Shown here piece after piece: positions 43,726 through 53,426 of a stretch of 64,000 nucleotides of DNA (positions are counted from its first letter, which is position 1; every line of letters starts with the position of its first letter). The DNA is from an uncultured Clostridia bacterium (GTDB taxonomy: Bacteria > Bacillota > Clostridia > TANB77 > CAG-465): assembly GCA_934169925.1 (NCBI GenBank), contig CAKPOO010000003.1, forward strand, positions 62,001-126,000. The letters are read 5' to 3'. The notes below the pieces were generated by a model. That model did not search any database, was not told the DNA's origin, and saw nothing but the letters and a program-made list of their open reading frames with translations. The position numbers were made by a program, and so were the translations under genes.

Positions 43726-43751
43726 AAATTTAAATTTGAAGAAAGGATATT

Positions 43752-45386
43752 ATGAAAAAGATAAATAAAATTTTAATAGTAAGTTTTATACTTTTAATTT
43801 TTATAAATATTTTTTGTAGTGGTTCTGTTTTTGCAGCTATTAATAAAGGCTACTCATCAGAATCAGCACCTACATTTAATTCACATATTGAAGTTATCCT
43901 TTCGGATAATATAGTAGTAAAGGCTTTAGAGCATTTTATATATTGGATTGCAAATGCTCTAGAAACTTTAATCAAAAATATATTTGGTGCTTTAACTGGA
44001 TCATATGTTTTCCCATGGGCAGATGGTATAATATTTAATTCGGTAGCACTACTTGATATAAATTTTATAAATCCATCTACAGGATCACTATTTTTAAATA
44101 CTTCAGGAAATTCCACACCAATAGGTGCTATATTTAAAAATTTATATTACACCGTATTTGTACTAGCAGTTGGATTTTTTTCAGTGTGTGTAGGTGTAAT
44201 GGCTCTAAGACTTGTATTTTCTTCAATAGCTTCAGAGAAGGCAAAATACAAAAAAGCAACACTTAATTGCTTTATGTCTTTATTAATGCTATTTACAACT
44301 CAGTATTTAATTTCTTTTATATTTTTTGTAAATGAAAAACTTGTAACATCTGCAAGCATGATACTAAGTGATAAAATTGAAACTTTTACATTTGAATCTG
44401 AAGTACAATCTGCACTTGAAGCAAGACAAGATAATTTAAGTAAGCAAGGGTTACTTGGATCAAATGATCCTAATCATATAAAAGAAACAATACAATCAGA
44501 TGCATATAATTATTACATAAAAAATCATATAGGTGATCTTCCACAAACAAACGAAGAACAAACAAGGAAAAATGAAGTAAGTAGAACATCAGCGTATAGT
44601 AGATTATCAGAATCTGATATTACAAATCTTGGAAAAACACTTTCTTCAAATAAATATTATAAATATGCTGTTTTAATAATTACTGGTAAATTCCAAGATG
44701 TAGATTTAACAAACGATCCTCTATGGATAAAATATAAAGATGAAGAGATGGTTTCATATAACGTAATAGATGGCGTTGGTACATATGGTATATATAATCC
44801 AAATAAAGGAAGAATAACTGATGATTTAGCTTCAGATAATACTACAGCATATACTTACTATAGATTTATAAACTTGATATCTGATATAAAATATACTGCA
44901 GATTCTGGAGGAGCAAGCAAAGAACAAATAAAGAGTAATTATACAAATTACACTGATGTAGCAGATACTCAACATTTATTTATACAAAATTGTAAAAGAT
45001 TTGTCGTAAATTCAAAATCAGCAGAAAATGGTGCAACTTCTCAAGCTAAAACTTTGTATAAAAAAAGAATGAGTTCAGATGAACTGGCAGATTTTATAAA
45101 AAAAGTGCATGATAGTTTAAAAGATGTTGAATATAATGATGTTACAAATTTAAATGATGAAAATGTTTTTTCAGGTCTTGGAGATTTCTTTAAACAAAGT
45201 GCTTATGATTCTTCAAAGAAAAAAGATAAATACAATTTCATTGCTTGTATTGTTTATGCTATATTTTTAATACAATCAATAATGTATTTTATTGCATATT
45301 TTAAAAGATTTTTCTATATTTTAATACTTGCAATGTTTGCACCTATAGTTATAGTGTATGATTTCTTTACAAAGTCATTTACTTAA
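43752..45386 (+). CDS. VirB6-like N-half paralogue 3
   Basis: This 544-residue protein has a signal peptide ending GSVFA, the FPWADGIIFN and LDINFINP blocks, helices around YYTVFVLAVGFFSVCVGVMA and MLFTTQYLISFIFFVNEK, a variable ectodomain and the C-terminal ILILAMFAPIVIVYDFFTK. Its ectodomain keeps a KYYKYAV-I-TGKF element also found in paralogue 1 (KYYKYVVALVTGKF), so 1 and 3 are nearer relatives. AAAGGA precedes the ATG. Confidence 0.7.
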   Translation: MKKINKILIVSFILLIFINIFCSGSVFAAINKGYSSESAPTFNSHIEVILSDNIVVKALEHFIYWIANALETLIKNIFGALTGSYVFPWADGIIFNSVALLDINFINPSTGSLFLNTSGNSTPIGAIFKNLYYTVFVLAVGFFSVCVGVMALRLVFSSIASEKAKYKKATLNCFMSLLMLFTTQYLISFIFFVNEKLVTSASMILSDKIETFTFESEVQSALEARQDNLSKQGLLGSNDPNHIKETIQSDAYNYYIKNHIGDLPQTNEEQTRKNEVSRTSAYSRLSESDITNLGKTLSSNKYYKYAVLIITGKFQDVDLTNDPLWIKYKDEEMVSYNVIDGVGTYGIYNPNKGRITDDLASDNTTAYTYYRFINLISDIKYTADSGGASKEQIKSNYTNYTDVADTQHLFIQNCKRFVVNSKSAENGATSQAKTLYKKRMSSDELADFIKKVHDSLKDVEYNDVTNLNDENVFSGLGDFFKQSAYDSSKKKDKYNFIACIVYAIFLIQSIMYFIAYFKRFFYILILAMFAPIVIVYDFFTKSFT

Positions 45387-45424
45387 AATAGGTAATAATA
45401 TTAAATTTACAAAAGGAAAGAATT

Positions 45425-46885
45425 ATGATAAAAGAAAGTTCAAAAAATAAAAAAATAAAAAGATTAACATTTATATTAACTATAATGCTGTTATTTGTTA
45501 CTATATGTAATTTTTTACCTAATAATGTAATATTTGCAGAAACAAACTCTAATTATACAGATCAAGATGCTTTCCAAGTAGATGATCTGGATAAGAGTAT
45601 AAAGCAAAACTTTTTAATTGATATATTAGGTTCATTTATATATGGTTTAGCTTCTATAGTAGAGGGGTTAGTAAGTTGGGTTTTTGAATTATTTACTGGT
45701 GTAAATTCATTCCCATGGGCAGATAAAATTATATTTAATGCAGTTCCTTTACTTGATGTTAACTTTATAAATCCATCTGATGGCTCGTTATTTAGTACAG
45801 AAGCAGCAATAGATAGTATTATAAAAAATTCATATTATACAGTATTTACATTAGGTGTAGCTTTTTTAGGAGTTGCTATTGGTGTAATGGCAATAAGAAT
45901 TGTTTTTGCAAGTATAGCATCTGAAAAAGCAAAATACAAAGAATTAGTAACACAAGCTGCTGTAGCAATTTTGTTACTTTTCATGTCACACTATTTTATT
46001 TCATTTATATTTTTTATAAATGAAAAAATGGTAGAAGTAGCAAGTTCAATATTTTCTCAGGCAGTAGAAAAAGTTGATAATAATGTGAGTTTAACGGTAG
46101 TATCAGATGCAACAAAAAGTGAGATTGTCCATCAATTTCAACAGGATATAAATGGCTTGAATTTTAAAACAGTATTTAATTTAAATCCTATAAACGCTAT
46201 TAGAAGTACAATTGGTAATATAAAAGCTGTAGTAGATGAAATAAAAGGAAAGCCAAATAAAGGAGCAGGACTTGATAGTCCGCAATATAGAGATTATGTA
46301 TATTACTTATTAACAGATCAGTACTATGTAAAAAAAGAATTATCGAATGTATATAGCAGAGGTCAAAATATATTACAAAATATTTGGTTAGGAATAATTA
46401 CAGTTTTTTATGATGATTCTACAGATCAAATTGAAAATTTAATTGAAGATGTGTGCTTTTTGTCAGAAATTGACACATATAAAGCTCAAAATTCTAGTAT
46501 GAAAATAGCTGATGTAAAAACAGCGATTAATGAATATGTAGACAAAAATAGAGGTGGAAAAGATTACTTAAAAAATATACTTTTATCTGCATGGGGAGAG
46601 AAAAACCTTACAGATGATAAAGTTTCAAAAAATAATACTTTCCAAGGAATTGGACAATTCTTTAAAGAAAATGCATGGACATATGCAACAGATTCAAATG
46701 GTAAGATAAAAGGTTGGAAAGCTGGAAAAAATAGTATAATTTCAACATTGTTATATGCAATATTTATTTTACAATCAATAATGTATTTCGTTTCGTATTT
46801 TAAAAGGTTTTTCTACATATTGGTTCTTGCAATGTTTGCACCAATAGTAGTAGTATTTGACTTTTTAACTAAGGTAATAAATTAA
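45425..46885 (+). CDS. VirB6-like N-half paralogue 4
   Basis: This 486-residue protein is the shortest of the four. It has a longer cytoplasmic start (KESSKNKKIKR) before a signal or anchor helix ending NVIFA, FPWADKIIFN with LDVNFINP, helices around YYTVFTLGVAFLGVAIGVMA and LLLFMSHYFISFIFFINEK, a smaller ectodomain and the end ILVLAMFAPIVVVFDFLTK. It lies only 18 bases before the C-half gene at 46904, so it may be the ancestral partner. Confidence 0.7.
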   Translation: MIKESSKNKKIKRLTFILTIMLLFVTICNFLPNNVIFAETNSNYTDQDAFQVDDLDKSIKQNFLIDILGSFIYGLASIVEGLVSWVFELFTGVNSFPWADKIIFNAVPLLDVNFINPSDGSLFSTEAAIDSIIKNSYYTVFTLGVAFLGVAIGVMAIRIVFASIASEKAKYKELVTQAAVAILLLFMSHYFISFIFFINEKMVEVASSIFSQAVEKVDNNVSLTVVSDATKSEIVHQFQQDINGLNFKTVFNLNPINAIRSTIGNIKAVVDEIKGKPNKGAGLDSPQYRDYVYYLLTDQYYVKKELSNVYSRGQNILQNIWLGIITVFYDDSTDQIENLIEDVCFLSEIDTYKAQNSSMKIADVKTAINEYVDKNRGGKDYLKNILLSAWGEKNLTDDKVSKNNTFQGIGQFFKENAWTYATDSNGKIKGWKAGKNSIISTLLYAIFILQSIMYFVSYFKRFFYILVLAMFAPIVVVFDFLTKVIN

Positions 46886-46903
46886 TATAATAAGGAGGAT
46901 TTT

Positions 46904-47857
46904 ATGAAAGGAAATGTTTTTAGTAAATGGCTACAAGAGTTTTGTTCACTTGTTTTTGTACAAACAATTCAAGCTTTTATACTTGCAATGATAATGACAA
47001 TTGTAATATCTGCCATGAATGCAGGTGGAAACTCAGATAGTTCAGAAGTATTGTATTCTACTGGTATACTTGCAATCGTTGCATTAACATCAATATCAAA
47101 AATTGAAGAATTAGTAAAAAATATCTTTGGTCTTCAAGGTGGACTTGGTGATAAAGCAAATATGAAAAATGGTGCTGGAGCACTTGTTGGTACTATGATG
47201 GCAGCAAGATTTGCAAAGAGGTTCTTGGATAATGGTCAGAAAATGGCTAGTGGTGTAAAAGGAGTGTTTGACGCTAATACTCAAAGAAGAGTTAACAGAG
47301 CAAATTGGGATAAATCTACATCAGCAGCAAATCAAAAATATGATGATAATGTAAAAGAACTAGATGATAAATTTATTCAAGAATATGGAAATAGATCTAC
47401 TTGGGATACACAAACAAAGCAAAGATATGAAGATAAAATTGAAAAACTTAAAGATAAAAGAGATAGTACACTTACATCTGCAAATAAAGCATATCAAGAA
47501 GGCGAAAAAGCAGCAAGTAAGAACTTTAAAACTTCAGCACAAAAATTTACTTCAGGAGCTACAGAGGGGTTACTTGGTACAGGTGGTGCAGTATTAGGAG
47601 CTACAGGAAGTCTTATTTATCATGGTGCATCAGGTGAAGTAAAACCATCCCACGTACTAAATAGTTCACTTACTGGAATGGGATTAGGTGATTCACTTGG
47701 AGAAACAATCAATAATACAGCATATACTCATATAGTAAAAACTCAATTGGAAAGATCAGAAAAACTAGCAGAAAAACAAAGCAAACGTGATTATAACAGA
47801 AATAGAAAAGCTATAGATGCAGCGTTAAAGAAAATAAATGATGTTGATAATATTTAA
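46904..47857 (+). CDS. VirB6-like C-half protein
   Basis: This 317-residue protein starts MKGNVFSKWLQEFCSLVFVQ, which matches the part of one-piece VirB6/TrbL-type proteins that follows the APLVIVYDF helix (there typically ...G-x-A-F-x-x-W-L-x-E). It has two helices (about 15-40 and 52-70), then a hydrophilic, Lys/Ala/Asp-rich cytoplasmic region with predicted coiled coil (about 130-200). It appears to supply the missing C-half to the four upstream N-half proteins. A strong AAGGAGG site and an ATG show that this is a real separate gene and not a frameshift. Confidence 0.68.
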   Translation: MKGNVFSKWLQEFCSLVFVQTIQAFILAMIMTIVISAMNAGGNSDSSEVLYSTGILAIVALTSISKIEELVKNIFGLQGGLGDKANMKNGAGALVGTMMAARFAKRFLDNGQKMASGVKGVFDANTQRRVNRANWDKSTSAANQKYDDNVKELDDKFIQEYGNRSTWDTQTKQRYEDKIEKLKDKRDSTLTSANKAYQEGEKAASKNFKTSAQKFTSGATEGLLGTGGAVLGATGSLIYHGASGEVKPSHVLNSSLTGMGLGDSLGETINNTAYTHIVKTQLERSEKLAEKQSKRDYNRNRKAIDAALKKINDVDNI

Positions 47858-47868
47858 GTGGTGTTTAT

Positions 47869-48474
47869 ATGGTAAGAGAAAATAAAAATATTGATAAAGA
47901 ATATATTGAAGAATTAGAGAAAAATAAAAAAAGAACAAATAAAAAATCTTTTTTTGAAAGATTAAATCCAAAACAAACAATACTTGTTTTTGCGATTATT
48001 TTAGTATTACTGATAATTGGTAATAGTTTAATAAGTAAGTTAGATGTTACAAATACTTTAAACTATAACAATATATCAGCAGAAAAAATAATAGAATCAT
48101 CAACTATCGACTATGATAGAGAAACTTATTGGAGAATAAATACAATATTAAAAACTGTTATAGCAGCGGATCCTTCAAGTCAAGATGACGTAGAAGGATC
48201 ATCAAACACTGCTTATACATATGATGATTACTATAATTATTTGGTAAAGAATTATAAAAATAAGATATCAAAATATGAATTTAAGAAGAAAATGAGTGAT
48301 ATCGTTGGTACTCTATCAAGTAAAGAAGTTCCTATTGATAAAATTTATAGATATAAAAATAATACAGATTATTATTTAGTACAATTAAAATCTAGTGATG
48401 AAAATAAAAAAATATATATAGGTTTTGAATTAATAAATGATAAAAATGCATATTATATTTTTTATGCAGAATAA
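47869..48474 (+). CDS. Membrane-anchored protein in VirB8 position, 1
   Basis: This 201-residue protein has a cytoplasmic Lys-rich N-terminus, one membrane helix (TILVFAIILVLLIIGNSLI) and an extracytoplasmic domain with several Tyr and alternating strands at the end (YYLVQLK, IYIGFELI, AYYIFYAE). The layout matches VirB8/TcpC-like NTF2-fold assembly factors, but I cannot show the fold from sequence alone. It starts 12 bases after the C-half gene and shares its operon. Confidence 0.5.
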   Translation: MVRENKNIDKEYIEELEKNKKRTNKKSFFERLNPKQTILVFAIILVLLIIGNSLISKLDVTNTLNYNNISAEKIIESSTIDYDRETYWRINTILKTVIAADPSSQDDVEGSSNTAYTYDDYYNYLVKNYKNKISKYEFKKKMSDIVGTLSSKEVPIDKIYRYKNNTDYYLVQLKSSDENKKIYIGFELINDKNAYYIFYAE

Positions 48475-48494
48475 AAGAGAGGAATATAACTATT

Positions 48495-49364
48495 ATGGAT
48501 ATCAATAATGTAAAGAATAAAAATAATTTGATATTTTATATTACTATAGCAATGATTGTAGTTGTTGCAATTATTTCTATTGTAGTAATTGTAAATATAT
48601 GGACAGGCTCTAGCAAGAATCTTATGGCAACCTATACATTTAATGAAGATACATATTTAGATAAAGTTGCAAGAACTTATCAATTAAGAATGTCTTCAAT
48701 CTTAGTTTCTAACAATTTTGCAACTTTAGAAAAAATATTGGATAATGATTATTTAAAATCAGTTGGGCTTGAAAATGCAACTTCTGATGAAAAAAAAGAT
48801 TATCTACTAAAAAACAATATAATTGCAACTTCTGCTTCAAATTTAGTTATATCTAATTATGAAGTAGCAAAAGGTGTAGAAAATACTTATGTGTATAGGT
48901 ATGCATATCAAGTAGGTGGTAAGGCAAAATATTTTAACTTAATAGAACATGAACCATACGATTATACTATTTCATTTGAACAAGATGCAATTCCTTCAAT
49001 ATCTGAGGTTTATGTAGATAAAATAATTGATGATATTGACTTTGAAATTTCAACAGAAGCATCACTTTCTACAGTTGTTAGATTTAATGCTAAAATTACT
49101 AATAATTCAAATGATACAATAAAATTTGATTTTAATAGTATAAGCAAAGTAGCAGTATATTTAGAAGATGGTTCTTCTGAAACTTTAGCTGGTATTGTAA
49201 CTGTAAGTGAAGATGAGTGTACTTTAAAACCACAATCATTCTTAAATAAAACACTAGAATTTGCAATTCCATTTAGTAGACAATCAGAAATACAAAAAAT
49301 AGTATTTTACTCTGTTGAGGTAGGAGATACAACAAAAAATATAGAAATAGACTTAAAAAAATAG
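48495..49364 (+). CDS. Membrane-anchored protein in VirB8 position, 2
   Basis: This 289-residue protein has one N-terminal membrane helix (IFYITIAMIVVVAIISIVVIV), an extracytoplasmic helical part (about 45-110), a beta-rich domain with YVYRYAYQVGGKAKYFNLIEH split across about 130-160 and a C-terminal Ig-like beta domain with ITNNSNDTIKFDF. It may be a second VirB8-like protein or an adhesin-like surface part. No family is recognised. It is followed 16 bases later by the wall-hydrolase gene. Confidence 0.5.
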   Translation: MDINNVKNKNNLIFYITIAMIVVVAIISIVVIVNIWTGSSKNLMATYTFNEDTYLDKVARTYQLRMSSILVSNNFATLEKILDNDYLKSVGLENATSDEKKDYLLKNNIIATSASNLVISNYEVAKGVENTYVYRYAYQVGGKAKYFNLIEHEPYDYTISFEQDAIPSISEVYVDKIIDDIDFEISTEASLSTVVRFNAKITNNSNDTIKFDFNSISKVAVYLEDGSSETLAGIVTVSEDECTLKPQSFLNKTLEFAIPFSRQSEIQKIVFYSVEVGDTTKNIEIDLKK

Positions 49365-49380
49365 TAAGGCGGTGAAATGA

Positions 49381-52300
49381 GTGTTAGATAACCAAAATGA
49401 TAATGAAACAGAACAAAATTCAGATGACTTTAGTATGTCTGATATTGCAAGTGGGGTTGGCGGAATGGGTAAAAAAGCTGCTAGATCTCTGTTAGGTTTA
49501 AATTCTAAGAAAAAAGATGGTAAGGTAAAAAAAGCAGCAAAAACAGCAGCTAAAGAAGCAGCAAAAGCTTTATTAAAGGCATTAAGAGTCTTAATTAGTT
49601 TGATTCCATTACCTGTTAAAATTGGAATTTTACTTGTTTTAGTTTGTTTATTAATTTTTGCTTTTAAAAAGGGACAATCTATACTTGCATCAGATAACAC
49701 TACAGATACCGTAAAAACAGTTATGGATGTATATGCTTCTGAGAAAAATACATCAGATGATGTAACAATAAAAGGTGAAAAAACAAATAGTCTTCAATAT
49801 GCAAAAGATGATAATGAAGCAAAAAGAAGAAAAAGTTTAGCAAAGTTTTTTAAAGAAAATTCATCTTTTGTTAATATGAAACTTTCTGATATAAAAACTA
49901 TATATGATGTTTATTGTTTAGAATATGAAATTAAAAAGAAAAAAGGTGAAAATACAACTTTAGATGATAAGTTGTACACTTCATATACAACTGTCGTTGG
50001 AGAAGATAGTAAATGGGATGAAGAAGATGGATCTTTAATTGAGGAAGTAAAATCAGTAATTACCAAAGATAAAGATGGAAAATATGTAGATAATTTAAAT
50101 TTAAGAAATGAAAGAATTGCAAATGTTAAAGAGAAAGATTATTTCTTTGAAAAAATGTTATTAACTGAAAAATACAACATGAATCAAGTAAAATGGAATG
50201 ATTATTCACATGTAACAAATGGTGGTTCTTTAACATTTTTAAAACAAGATAAAGAATATGGATTGCAATATCCAAAAAGTTTAAAACAAGATCAACCTTC
50301 AGCTTGGGATCCAAATAATTATTTAAATAGAGTAGTTAAAATTGAAGATGTTGATGAAACCGATGGAAAAGACAGAGAAACATTTACTAAATTACTTACT
50401 CCATATTTGCAATCTTGGCTTATTCCTCTTTCATATTATTCTGGTTTAGTATCAGAAGGTGTTGAAGCTGAAGCTGCTACTAAATTTGCATATAGTGTAA
50501 TAAAAAATACTTATTCAAATGTAATTGCTAATAGGTATCAATTAGAAGATTATATTTTAAATACAAGATTTGATGAATATTATATTTACCATTATGCAAC
50601 AAATTTTAATATTCAAGTAAGAACATATAAAGAAAATAAAACTAAAAGTTCTACAGTTAAAAAAACAACTACAAGTACAACAAAAGCAGGTGTGTATGTA
50701 GTTAGAAGTGATTCTGCCAAAACTCCACTTGGTTATTTAAAAAATGATAAAGGCAATAGAATTCAATATACAGAAGATGAAGCTGAAGCTAAATGTTTAG
50801 AATTAAATGGAGATGCTAATACTCCAAAGTCAACACTTAATGGATATAATTACTATTATGAAGCTATTGATGTGCCTGACTCTGAAAATACAACAAGTGA
50901 TATATTACAGTATATAGTATATTATGCAGGAAAAACTGTTGATATAACTAAAGAAGAACCAAAAATTGAAAATGTAACTGTAAACAAGACTACAAATGTT
51001 GAAAAGTATTCATTCTTTAATTCTAATGGTAACGCATTAGCAGTTAGTACAACACCAGTATTAGTAAAAACTGAGTATTATAATCAAAGATTAGAACCTA
51101 CTACCGTGACTGTTCCAGATGATGGAATTTTAACAGAAGGGATGTTAGGTAAGGTAGACTATAAAAAAGAATCTTTATTACAACAAATTGATCAAAATAA
51201 AGAAACTGGTAGATATGTATCTGTTAGATATTATGTTAGTCAAGCTCGAACTTTTGATGCTAAAATTGCAACACAATATAACTATATAAAATATTCAGTA
51301 AATGATGTAGAATCAAGAATAAATGAAGCATCAAAAAGTGAATTAAAAACTGAAAAATTTGAGGAAAAAGATCATACAAATGAAATTACACAAGATCAAG
51401 TAAAAAATACACTTAGTGATGATAAATCATTAAATGATATTGCAAATGATTTGGATAGTACTATTTTAAGCGTTGAATCAGCTTATAGCTATGGTTCATC
51501 AGATGAAGCTGTAAAGAAATTAGATGATAATAGAGGCACAAAATTAAAAGATTTAATGATAACTAAAGATGGTGAAACTGATGATAAATCATCTAAATAT
51601 ATAGTAATTAAGTTTAAATCAAATAAAAATTACACAGAAAAAATAGGTAGTCCTGATGGTGAGGTACAATTAGCAACAGGTAGAGTTTTAAACAATGTTG
51701 TTTCGCCAACAGGTGAAAAAATGGGAATACATTATATCCAAAGAAAGTGGAATGACAAATTAAATATTTACGCTACTAAAACTGATCCATATACAGTGGA
51801 AGATTTAAAAAACTGGAATAATGATTATGAAAAGAAAAATAGTATAGTTGATGGTTTTAATTTTAATACAAGACTTGCTATATCTTATGAGTCTACGAAA
51901 TATTATGAAGATTTAGAAAATCAGAAGATACTAAATAGAGTAGACTTTATGAATGCAAATAGAAGTATTTTTAAGGATTATTTATATGATAGAGCACCAT
52001 ATTCTGATACAATTGGTTATTATAGATCAATTTTACAAACTGGAATGGACGAGCTTAAAAAGCAATTTTCAGATATTTTAGAAAGAAATAATACATATCC
52101 TTTTAAATATGGAGAAACATTAGGTTTTAGAGAACTAGTAGAAAACAATTTAGGTGGTAGTACTTCAGTATCTGCAGGATTTATATGGCCAGTAGATAAT
52201 AAATATGTATCAGCAATTCAAGGTTATTCTACAGTATATGGTGAATCACATTCAGGTGTTGATATATGGTCTGATACTGATGGTAATACTCATCAATGGT

Positions 52301-53400
52301 CTTGGGTTGATAGATTTCCAGTATATGCAATCGCATCTGGGACCGTAATAGTAGCATCAGATTCACAAATTCCTAATACTCAAGTAATTGATAACTCAGG
52401 ACTTGGTAACTATATTGTTATACGACATGAAAGTGGATATATATCATCATATGGACATTTAAGTTCAGGAACTTTTAAAGTAAAAGAAGGCGATGTGGTT
52501 ACACAAGGTCAAATAATTGGATATGTTGGCTCTTCTGGTAGTTCAAGTTGTATGCATTTACACTTTAATATATATGATAATTCAGATGGTACTGATAGAA
52601 GGTCAGCTGAGAATAAACTAGATCCATTAGATTTTTATGTTGTAGAAATAAATCCAAATGTTGATAATTCAGGTAATATACCAGAATATGCAGCTTTAAA
52701 AGCAGATGAAAGTCTTAGAAGTAAAATCACAATGTTTAATGCATACATGATTACCGGTTCAAAAGGTGGTGGAACTGGAGCGTTGCATAGTACAGTATTT
52801 GCAGATGCAAAATCTTTCGTTGCCGCTACAAAAGAAGGATTAAGCAAGAGAAGTAATATAGATCCTGATAGTGATTTATTAAAAGACGATTGCTTAGAGT
52901 TAGTATATAATAAATGTGTAGCTGCTAACAGGAGTCCAGAACTTTGTATTGTTATAGCTATTTCAGAAAATCATAAATTAAATGGATATGGCCAACACAA
53001 CTATTGGAATGTAGGTGTGTATAATGATGATAATCCAAATGATTCATCTAAAGGATATTCACAATTTGAACAAGCGTTGGATACTTGGATTTCAAATTCA
53101 TCTTGGATTGATGATCCTAACGACGATAGGTATCAGCGAGCGGTGCAAAGAATTGATAATTGGGGATCAAAATCTAGCTCAGAAGGTCCTCCTAAAAATT
53201 TTGCACCTGGTGTGTATGATTCAATAGCGTTTTATAAATGTGTATATTCTACACCTAATGCAGGAGGAGAGGGAGAATTTGCACATCCTAAATTAGAAGA
53301 TACATTAGGTCCAGAACAGTATTGGGTCGGATTTGCTAGATACTTAGATGATGCAGTTGATATCTTGCTTAATATATGGAAAGGTGTGTATGGAGGTTAA
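49381..53400 (+). CDS. Large membrane-anchored M23 wall hydrolase, VirB1 position
   Basis: This 1339-residue protein has a Lys/Ala-rich cytoplasmic N-terminus, one membrane helix (PLPVKIGILLVLVCLLIFAF, about 77-97), a long coil- and strand-rich ectodomain (about 100-920) and an M23 peptidase domain (about 930-1090) with HSGVDIWSD, YGHLSSG and MHLHFNIYD zinc ligands. The last 240 residues look like a second hydrolase domain related to lysozyme or glucosaminidase-like folds (CIVIAISENHKLNG...WNVGVYND). In Gram-positive T4SS a VirB1-like enzyme opens the wall for the channel. The start is GTG 49381 behind AAGGCGG; the ATG four bases before gives a five-codon frame. It ends the cluster. Confidence 0.8.
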   Translation: MLDNQNDNETEQNSDDFSMSDIASGVGGMGKKAARSLLGLNSKKKDGKVKKAAKTAAKEAAKALLKALRVLISLIPLPVKIGILLVLVCLLIFAFKKGQSILASDNTTDTVKTVMDVYASEKNTSDDVTIKGEKTNSLQYAKDDNEAKRRKSLAKFFKENSSFVNMKLSDIKTIYDVYCLEYEIKKKKGENTTLDDKLYTSYTTVVGEDSKWDEEDGSLIEEVKSVITKDKDGKYVDNLNLRNERIANVKEKDYFFEKMLLTEKYNMNQVKWNDYSHVTNGGSLTFLKQDKEYGLQYPKSLKQDQPSAWDPNNYLNRVVKIEDVDETDGKDRETFTKLLTPYLQSWLIPLSYYSGLVSEGVEAEAATKFAYSVIKNTYSNVIANRYQLEDYILNTRFDEYYIYHYATNFNIQVRTYKENKTKSSTVKKTTTSTTKAGVYVVRSDSAKTPLGYLKNDKGNRIQYTEDEAEAKCLELNGDANTPKSTLNGYNYYYEAIDVPDSENTTSDILQYIVYYAGKTVDITKEEPKIENVTVNKTTNVEKYSFFNSNGNALAVSTTPVLVKTEYYNQRLEPTTVTVPDDGILTEGMLGKVDYKKESLLQQIDQNKETGRYVSVRYYVSQARTFDAKIATQYNYIKYSVNDVESRINEASKSELKTEKFEEKDHTNEITQDQVKNTLSDDKSLNDIANDLDSTILSVESAYSYGSSDEAVKKLDDNRGTKLKDLMITKDGETDDKSSKYIVIKFKSNKNYTEKIGSPDGEVQLATGRVLNNVVSPTGEKMGIHYIQRKWNDKLNIYATKTDPYTVEDLKNWNNDYEKKNSIVDGFNFNTRLAISYESTKYYEDLENQKILNRVDFMNANRSIFKDYLYDRAPYSDTIGYYRSILQTGMDELKKQFSDILERNNTYPFKYGETLGFRELVENNLGGSTSVSAGFIWPVDNKYVSAIQGYSTVYGESHSGVDIWSDTDGNTHQWSWVDRFPVYAIASGTVIVASDSQIPNTQVIDNSGLGNYIVIRHESGYISSYGHLSSGTFKVKEGDVVTQGQIIGYVGSSGSSSCMHLHFNIYDNSDGTDRRSAENKLDPLDFYVVEINPNVDNSGNIPEYAALKADESLRSKITMFNAYMITGSKGGGTGALHSTVFADAKSFVAATKEGLSKRSNIDPDSDLLKDDCLELVYNKCVAANRSPELCIVIAISENHKLNGYGQHNYWNVGVYNDDNPNDSSKGYSQFEQALDTWISNSSWIDDPNDDRYQRAVQRIDNWGSKSSSEGPPKNFAPGVYDSIAFYKCVYSTPNAGGEGEFAHPKLEDTLGPEQYWVGFARYLDDAVDILLNIWKGVYGG

Positions 53401-53426
53401 TACATAACTATACTTAAGTAATTTAA

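Noticed and set aside
34225..53400. Integrative conjugative element
   Set aside because: No relaxase, coupling protein, integrase, oriT-like repeat or att duplication is seen in the window, so mobility cannot be supported.
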